A stretch of DNA of 64,000 nt from positions 238,789,832 through 238,853,831 of the forward strand of contig NC_081409.1 in assembly GCF_030272615.1 (NCBI RefSeq). The letters are read 5' to 3'. The position numbers and the translations under genes are program-made. A model generated the notes under the pieces. The model had not been told where the DNA came from and did not search any database. It worked only from the letters and a program-made list of their open reading frames with translations. How positions within the stretch are numbered: position 1 is the first letter of the stretch; each line of letters begins with the position of its first letter. This document shows positions 54,909 to 64,000 of this stretch, piece by piece. The DNA is from Cryptomeria japonica. Taxonomy: Eukaryota > Streptophyta > Pinopsida > Cupressales > Cupressaceae.

Positions 54909-57900
54909 GCCAAACACATCTTGCAAGTTTAATGGTTAAATACTAGTAATTACAATTTTAATGGTTAGGAAATTTTAATTATGGTTCCTTTTTATGAATG
55001 GACTTGGAAGGGGTAATGCATAAAAATGAGTAGATATTTGTATTTAACAAGATCTAATAATATAGTTAAATTGTTCATCTCCATCAAACATGTATATTGA
55101 CTAGAGTTAGTTTTTACTTTCCACAATACATCAATAGCATGGATTAAATTATGATTCAAAAATATCAATTTCCATAAGAAACTAATGAATGGACATGATT
55201 TTGCTTAAAAAATTATGCGATAATATCCATACAATTGTTGCATTTAATAGGTTAAAAATCTTTAGGTTTTTTTTGTTGCAATCATTAGTCAATTATATTT
55301 TTTAGTAGATATTTCATTTTATATTTAAAGAAAAACTTTTAAACCAGCTAGAAATAATTCTAATACATATATAACAAAATGTGCCATCAATAAATGTAAC
55401 ACATAACTCTTTAATAGCAACTTTGACAACAATTACAACTTTTGTAGTATATGTACTTCATCAATGTATGTAAATTTCGACAATAGTTTATTTTCCTTCA
55501 TCGACCATTAGTGTGCACTTTTGCATCCACAACAACTAACATTTGGGCAACAAACTTCTTCACGTGACTTGAAACATGTTGTAGTTTTCTTTTGAAATTG
55601 AATAGCTTTTCAAGAGGAACGTAAATATGTGGGTGGAATTTACATGACACCCTGTTTCATTTTCCTTCATCGACCATTAGTGTGCACTTTTGTATCCACA
55701 ACAACTAACATTTGGGCAACAAACTTCTTTGGGTTATAGCTTCTTCACGCGACTTGAAACATGTTGTAGTTTTCTTTTGAAATTGAATAACTTTTCAAGA
55801 GGAACGTAAATATGTGGGTGGAATTTACACGACACCCTGTTTCATTTTAGCAACAAATGTGAGTTTGATAACATATGTATATTTCAATAATATATGTATG
55901 TTTTGATGTTTTGAGGAGCAAATTTTAAAATAATGTTTATGTTTCATAAACAAATTGTCACAAGTTAAAAATGGTGATGCTTCAAAATAATTTTTAGAAG
56001 CCACCAAAGTGATAATGGAACAATGATTGAAGAAGATTATTGAGTTTGTTAAATACAAATAATGCATATGTTATTCAATAACCTTCAATTTAGGTTTTTA
56101 AAAAAAACTACCTTTGTTTTTACAAAAAATATTTGGACAAATACATACCAAATTGTGAAATTTATTAAGACTCCGGTAAAAGTTCAAGGACATAGTTTTT
56201 ATCTCATACTCTCAAAAGAGATTTGTGCCATTTGATAGATTTAATACTTCATAAATTAGACTTGCTTACATCGGTATGTCCATCCATTACTCTATCTAAT
56301 ATTTGAACAATTGTTGTTATTTTATACAACTGAGTTTTGCTCATGTTTTGCTCATAGAGTGTGTTGTAAAGTCTTTAGGATCAGTTGTTGGCTATACTTT
56401 GTTGTTATTATTGATTACATTTATGTTGAAAGTGTTATAGCTTATCTATGATAGTTTCTTTCATTTCTTGCAGCTCATTTTAAGTTGCTTATTATTTTCT
56501 TTATTATTTTTATGCTTTGTTCAATTAAAAAAAATATGTTAAATGTTCAACTCTGATTCAAGAATTAATTAAAATACGAGTATCCATAATCAATACTCTC
56601 ATATGTACCAGCTAGATACAAATATGATAGATATGTATCTATATATTAAATATAGAATAAAATATATTAGTACTAAATAGATAATATAGGGTGAAGCGTT
56701 TTATATATAAATCAAAGAACATTTGTGATGGGTGCTTTCCATTTTGATGCAATAGATTACATCTATATAAAATTTATCTTCCAAGTTTGTATGGCCTTCA
56801 AGTTTTGTGATTGTAGTTAGGTTGAAAAATTATTTAATTGGTTTGTTGGCAACCAATATAAGAACTTATACTTTATTTAATTATTAATTCTTGCCCTGCA
56901 TGGAACTATAGCGAAGGGGGCATCGTTAAAAAGTTATTAAGCTACTCTTTAATAGCTAATTGAAATTCAATGTTATTTTTAGATTTGTCTTCGTCTGCCT
57001 TGTGCATCATTTAAGTTACATATGTTTTAGGGGAAATATTAATTGCCAATTAACCCTAGAATTTGATGCCCCTCACACTCCTCCAAACTTACACAATTAA
57101 TTAATAGGCTGATTTCTTCAACATTGTAGATTGTGGAAACGAAAAATTGTAAATATTATGTTGATAAATACTAGCGATTATTTATTAGATTTAACTAGAA
57201 AAATAATTTTTTTTCAAATAATGAACTGTGAAACAACAAGCTATAGTGAGAAAGAAGTCGAAATTGCGAGCATATGATTGCATTACTATTTTTCAGGGTT
57301 AAACATGCTTTTGTTTTATGAAGTAATTCTTAAAGTGCAATCATTCTAAGGTTCCAATGAATTTGTCTTTTGCATTTATTTTTTTAAAAATAATTTTAAG
57401 GATTTATTTGGGTTGTAATAACTAATTGCTCATGTTTTAGATTTGTAGAATTTGAGGGAGCAAATGGGTGTTAAAATATAGCAGATTTTGTTGTTGCTCC
57501 TTTAGTTCAGATCAGTGTTATTTTGCTTTGTAATCCTGTAATCACAACACACTCATTTTTTGTACTTTGTTTATTTTCAAGCCTACTACTGGGTGCAAAA
57601 GTTGATCAAGTAAATACTGAATTTTTATTTTTCATTTTCTTTATAAAAACCATATGATACATGTTTACTAAATTTCCATTAGTCCATAGTATTGATTTTG
57701 TGAAAAATGGTCTAGGATTCCTTAAAACCCATATTAGTTTTGAGGCAATTTTAATTTTTCTTTCAATCATTCAAGAGTATTAAGCAATTGGCTAAGCTCG
57801 TAATTTTATATCAGTTTTGAAGCAATTTTATTTTTTCTTTAGATCATAAGAGTATTAAGCAACTAGCTAAGGTCATAATTTTAATACAAAGTCTTTGGTG

Positions 57901-59182
57901 CTTATCAAGTTTATGTCTATGCATCTTTGTAGTTTTTGTACAAATTTGGATGAATTTGGGTTTTGGTCAATCATAAATTATGCAAAACATTTTCCAATAG
58001 TTGTTCATTTTCTACTTGGATGTAGTGGGTTTCAAATATTTGTAGCTCCTATTGGGAAGATAGGAAGATACCACGTTTCAATTCTCATTTGTGCTTTATC
58101 CAAATTGTCCACTAGATGGTGAGATATAAGATGACTAACTAAAAATCTTGGAATCATTTAGTTATATGTTTATCTCGAGCTCTAAAATGCATAAGGTTGA
58201 GAAAGGATATATTCATGTATTTGTTTTATCTACATTTTATATGAAGTCCTTTTTTATGGCTATGCCTTCTACCCAAAGGCAAAACACTTTATACGACAAC
58301 AATTCCAATGAATTGGTACTTCTTTGGTGTGATTTGTCATCTTTGATTACTCTTGTTGTATTCTTTAATTGTCACGATGTTTCATTGACATTTAATCATC
58401 TTTATATTTCCATCCTTTTGTATTTATATTCGTGTATGCTTTTTCTCAATATGATCACTTAAGTTTGCTTCCATAGCAATTTACTTATGTCTTCTCACCC
58501 AAAATATTCATACATTTTGATACACTTTGAATAACCTAATCTTGGAATTGCATTTATATTGTATTTTTTATATAGTTTTTCACAATCCGCCAATGTGTCA
58601 GAGCTTATCAAAGCTGAATATTATGTTGTCAACAAGATTTAAGTAAATTCCTTAGTGAGTTGGATCCTTGAATGAAGCCATAATAGATTTTTATTTCCAA
58701 CATCTTACCCTTGAATTAGGCTTTTGAAGAAGTACATACTCTTTGGAATAACTAGATGCCTCCAAAAATTAATGGAACTGCTTCCTAGAAAAATGAATAC
58801 ACATAGTCAAGAAGTCCAGGAGATCCTTGCAACATTATCAAATCATTTTTTTTTAACTGTCCCTCCATGATCCTCAACCATAACACTTCTATATTTTTTC
58901 TTGAATTAAAATGTTCATAATAAATTCTCTTAATCAATATTAATGACCAATTTCTATTAATGAATTCCTTGAAGTTTTCAAAAAAAATTCGATATTTGAT
59001 GATATGGTCTTGTTTATCTATCAGACCTATGTTATGTAACTACCCTAAGGTTACCCTACAATTAGATTAAAATAATTCATAGGTTTATTATAATGATACA
59101 AATCCTAAAAAGGTCAATGCTTTCATTTTTATGTTTCAATTGATACTCATCAAAGAAAGTAAAATGTTTCCAGGGTTGCTAT
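54909..59182. other. AT-rich DNA, no gene recognised
   Basis: Only short frames without recognisable motifs (for example 57895-58122 and 58148-58462, plus strand). A tandem duplication lies at 55491-55850. A pair of related segments (AAGAGTATTAAGCAA) occurs near 57772 and 57848. Confidence 0.6.
55491..55850. repeat. Tandem duplication, about 170-185 bp unit
   Basis: The segment starting TTTTCCTTCATCGACCATTA at 55491 recurs at 55660 almost unchanged. The second copy has an extra 16 bases (TGGGTTATAGCTTCTT) near 55730. Both end at a segment reading CACCCTGTTTCATTTT. Confidence 0.9.
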
Positions 59183-60066
59183 TGTTAGCATTGCATTATG
59201 TGTTGTCATTGATATCAAATCCTTAGGGTCTAGATTAAGTCTGGATGTGGTATGATGAACAGGAGTGTTCAATTTAGGCATGTTGTGTGATTGAAGGTTT
59301 CCTAGTTTCACTAAATATGTTTGGTATCTTGGAAGATATTTTTTTGTATTATCTTTGGGTTCGATGCGATTTGTAGCTCGAGGCCTTAGATCAAATATTG
59401 AGGATGTATAGCATGCATATATGTTTTAGGTTCAACTTTGGTAATGTATGCAGCATGTTGATATGTTTGAGGAGGAACAGTGTGATATGGTCTACTTTTC
59501 ATTCCTTTCCACCACCGAAATGTTTAATGGAGACCTATTTTAGATCCCTGTCTCAGCCGACATTGAGAATTATGATTTTCAGAGATAGTATATATATGAG
59601 TTTCATTTGATGATTTCATGTATGTCTTTTTGTGTTGAAGACATGCGAGATTGAAGGAATCCAATGATTCTGTGAGTGTAGTGTTGTGAAATATTTACAA
59701 TAAATAGTTTCGACATTACAAACTATTTTTTTCTTGTGGTGGAATCTCTTTGTCTTTCTTTCTTCTTCGGTAGTGAGCCTTTCAGGGCAGTGAGCCCACC
59801 AACAGTGAGCACATTGGCAGTGAGCCACCCATTGTAAAAATTACCTTAATCGATGTTTATATATTAAGAATTAGCATTCTTCGTGGTTTTTCCCTTCTTG
59901 GGTTTTCCACGTAAATTATGGTGTCTCTTGTGTCTAATATGAATCCTACCCGTGTTTCCTTATTGTTAATTTCTGCCTAATATTTTGGATTTGTGCGTTA
60001 AGGTTAAAAACTTAAAATTTGTTGTCAATTGATTCACCCCCCTCTTAGTTGCCCGGATATTCAACA
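59183..60066 (+). repeat. Solo Copia-type LTR
   Basis: 884 bp from TGTTAGCATTGCATTATG to GGATATTCAACA, with no internal region or partner nearby. Flanks are GCTAT and ACTAT, a target duplication with one mismatch. It contains the U-rich hairpin at 59882-59911 and the GATTCACCCCCCTCTTAG motif near its end, as in the Copia LTRs in the window. A solo LTR arises by recombination between the two LTRs of an element. Confidence 0.8.
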
Positions 60067-61586
<1,520 letters not shown>

Positions 61587-61850
61587 TAAAAATAGTCCTC
61601 ACTTGCAGACGTATCAAATGACATCATCCCATCGAGCATTCCAGAAGTAAGCAATGTACAAACTGATTTTGCTAAATATATAGGAAACTCCATCTTAAAG
61701 TAGGCTAATTATGAATATTAAACAAAGATGTTAGGAACTCTATAATTTGTAAATCAAACTATGACTCAAGAATAACATATAGAATATTATTTCCCTATTA
61801 ATGGGTTGTCTAGGGTAAATCCTAGGGGGGGGAATGTCTCTACATCGATT

Positions 61851-62261
61851 TGGGGTAAGCCGGAGGAAGGTTGGGTAAAAAATAATTTTGATGGTGCTTC
61901 AAGGGGTAACCCTGGCATTTTGGGTGCTTAAAGGTTACCAGTTGGAACAAATAATGAGGTAGAAGTTTGAGTCGCTCTGATGGCAGTTGAGCTAGCAGGT
62001 AACCTCCAAATTCTAAAATTGCATCTCGAAGGGGATTCTAAGATAGTAACGGATGCAATCGTTGGTGGTTCATCCCAATGTTGGTGAATAAATAAATTTA
62101 TATATATTATTCACACAAAACTAAATTCTTTTCAAGATTTTAAAATCTCTCATATCTAGCGAGAAGGCAACGGGGAGGCATATGTTCTTTCCAACCTGGG
62201 TTGTGAGTTGGACCCCCAAGGGACTCGATGGTGGGACATCTTAGGGGATGACGTGGCATGA
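61851..62261 (+). pseudogene. RNase H domain remnant of a plant LINE (RVT_3 type)
   Basis: One plus-strand frame of 137 codons with four internal stops. It reads WGKPEEGWVKNNFDGASRGN with the first catalytic Asp, then VGTNNEVEV (Glu), LKLHLEGDSKIVTDAIVGG (Asp) and REGNGEAYVLSNLG near the end. Spacing between GILGA and LPVGTNNEVE is about 20 residues shorter than usual, so part is deleted. This RNase H type follows RT in plant L1-like LINEs and also occurs alone; no RT remains upstream. Confidence 0.8.
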
Positions 62262-62654
62262 TCTGCTTGAGCGAGTACGTGGAAATTATGACTCTTGCCA
62301 TTGGGATGTACAAATTCACTAAATTTACTCTCATTTTATTCTCTCTGCGTCAATCTTACTTCAACATCATTTAATTTGAGCTACCACCCAGATTGATCAT
62401 TATGACAATCTTTTTGTGATTGAACAAAGATAGGGTGGCACGTTTTTGACATGCGTACGAGTTGGCATGGCTTTGTAATTGGATTTTCTAGATTTGGTGG
62501 CATTTGTATTTGTTGAAGCGAAACTTTCCTTGGTTTTCTAGAGTGAAGGTGTGGTGTGTAACGAAGCTGGAAATTTTCAACCCTCAAGTGGATTATTGTG
62601 ATGGAGGCCAATTTTACCTTGCATTATACTAAACAATAGCTGACATTTTTTAGG
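62262..62654. other. Flank between LINE remnant and the next ORF
   Basis: No intact frame. Codons in the frame of the next ORF give IVMEANFTLHYTKQ just upstream of it, so that ORF may have started earlier. Confidence 0.4.
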
Positions 62655-63194
62655 GTGCATTTAGATAAGCGTCTAGGTGGGATATTTCTATTTGATGAGG
62701 AGGATTTTTTGGATATTATCAAGTGTTTATTAGGTCATGAATACTTGGTTTCTAAGTTTCGTTATAGAACAAACATGGACATTATGTCGATGTTTATGGC
62801 ATGGGGTCTTTCTTTTGGGGCAAAGGCAGAAGTTGAATGGGCGACCAAAATGTGTGTCCCTCTTCACTTCTTGTGTGGATTGGTCTCTTTGTTGGGGAGA
62901 GCAGTTTGTGGGCAAGGATTGAGGCATTTGTTTGGGGAAGGTGTGATGCCAGATCAGGTGAATGTCGAATTCCGACCTTTCATGCTATGGAAAGATGGTG
63001 CAAATCGGGTGGCAAGCACAAAGGAGGTGCAGGAGGCGTGGGAGGATCTTTTGTTTTACATCCGCTCGACTGAGGAGGCAAGATAATATCAAGCTCGTGT
63101 GGCAAAGAAAAAGAAAGACCATAGCAAGCAACAAGTGACTAGTGTTGATGGTGGCCGAGATGGGTCTTCTGGCAAGAGTTTGAAAATCAAGTAG
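62655..63194 (+). pseudogene. Unidentified ORF with basic tail
   Basis: Open from 62655 (MHLDKRLGGIFLFDEEDFLD) to a TAA at 63084-63086, 143 codons, and readable beyond that stop for 35 more codons (YQARVAKKKKDHSKQQ, ending KSLKIK at TAG 63192-63194). It contains CGLVSLLGRAVCGQGLRHLF and WKDGANRVASTKEVQEAWED. The Lys-rich tail could be a nuclear signal. I recognise no family; it may be an element ORF or a host gene fragment. Confidence 0.4.
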
Positions 63195-63461
63195 GAGTCT
63201 TTTTGGTTTTTGTTCCAATTTTTTGCTAGGTTTAGCTAGAACTAGTAGTCGGGTAGTAATGTTTATGCATACAACCTATAATGGCTTTTTGTTAGTATGT
63301 TTTATGCTCTACTTACAAAATTTAGGGATTCATCCCTATTTTTCTCATGAACTGGAAAAACATGTATACAACTATTTTAATCTATAATATAAAATACAAA
63401 ATTATCAATAAAAAATATATATAGAGTATTATTTGGTCTAGCACATACCTTGAAATGGGTG
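63195..63461. other. Flank, no gene seen
   Basis: AT-rich DNA up to the start of the Tat-type LTR. No polypurine tract is evident at the junction, which fits a 5' or solo LTR. Confidence 0.5.
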
Positions 63462-64000
63462 TGTAGACGTATAAAAATGACCATATTCCTAAATAAATAT
63501 TTTATGTTCATTTCTCTATTTAATTAAATCCAATTTAATTAAATTACCCGTATTCCTCTATTTAATTAAGTAAATTACTGAATTAAATTCACTATACCCA
63601 TTTAATAGAATAAATTCATTTTGTTCAATTAAAGCCCCTATCCACTTTTTAATTAAATTCAAATTTAATTAAAATAGTTATCCTAAATTAAATAAATCTA
63701 ATTTATTTAATTGCAACCAAATTGAATTAAATTCAATTAAAACCCATTATCCCTTCATCCACTTGCAAAATCCTACACCTCCCACTTGCATCCTAAACCC
63801 TCTTCCTAACCCCTTCTAGATTCTTCTAATCCTGATTAATTAACCCAAACCCATCCATTATCCCTTTTCCCTAAATTTGAGGAGGTCACTTCTCAAATTT
63901 GGAGTAAAGTCTTCTAAAGGCATTAAAGCCTTTATCCATTCAACAAACTAACTTGTTGAATACCCCCAAATTTGGAAGGACTCTTACAAATTTGTCCCCA
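63462..64000 (+). repeat. Tat-type LTR, running off the window
   Basis: Starts TGTAGACGTATAAAAATG, close to the LTR starts at 12084 and (minus) 29793, and goes straight into several AATTAAAT/ATTTAATT palindromes (about 63515-63745). Its end is outside the window. Confidence 0.7.

Noticed and set aside
57895-58462. Possible LINE or host gene exons on the plus strand
   Set aside because: Two short frames without recognised motifs; I could not link them to any family.

Overview
This window is transposon-dominated DNA from a large plant genome. Nearly all of it is LTR retrotransposons nested inside one another; I found no intact host gene, rRNA, tRNA or CRISPR array. The lineages present (Tat-type Ty3 with a second RNase H, a chromovirus, several Copia families with initiator-Met primer sites, a LINE RNase H remnant) are those of seed plants. 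The deep nesting of old, long elements suggests a gymnosperm-like giant genome, but that is an inference; the species cannot be read from the sequence.

Left stack (1-30139). A plus-strand Tat-lineage Ty3 element fills 1-12866. Its 5' end lies off the window. It runs gag, protease with G-patch, RT/RNase H, archaeal-type RNase H, integrase, a long 3' region with an antisense plant-mobile-domain ORF and tandem repeats, and a 3' LTR. It sits inside the 3' LTR of a minus-strand non-autonomous element, here called LARD1 (12867-27646). LARD1 also carries a minus-strand Copia element, copia-1 (13264-20959). LARD1 abuts a minus-strand Tat-type leader, primer site and LTR (27647-29793), probably the older element it landed in.

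Right stack (30140-54908). An unidentified minus-strand pseudogene is split by a 23.6 kb insertion, copia-2 (30785-54433). The right-hand LTR of copia-2 (the 5' LTR of this minus-strand element) is split by a minus-strand Ty3 chromovirus E (36635-53251). Inside E are two more elements: a second full copy of the two-ORF element, LARD2 (36890-44804, in the E 3' LTR), and a 2.45 kb non-coding plus-strand element F (47668-50120, inside the E reverse transcriptase, perfect CAAAC target duplication). Junctions are supported by LTR pairs, primer sites, target duplications and uninterrupted sister LTRs in the same window.

Right flank (54909-64000). AT-rich DNA with a local tandem duplication, a solo Copia LTR (59183-60066), a GT microsatellite, a LINE RNase H remnant, an unidentified ORF, and the start of another Tat-type LTR running off the end.

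Most notable: (1) the LARD family encodes no polymerase, yet has two conserved ORFs, a coiled-coil protein with five CCHC knuckles and a roughly 1,100-residue protein I cannot assign; stops in one copy are sense codons in the other. (2) Five short hairpins with changing but complementary stems lie in the Tat element. (3) A different covarying U-rich hairpin is shared by the LTRs of four Copia-type families. (4) An antisense plant-mobile-domain ORF lies downstream of the Tat pol gene.
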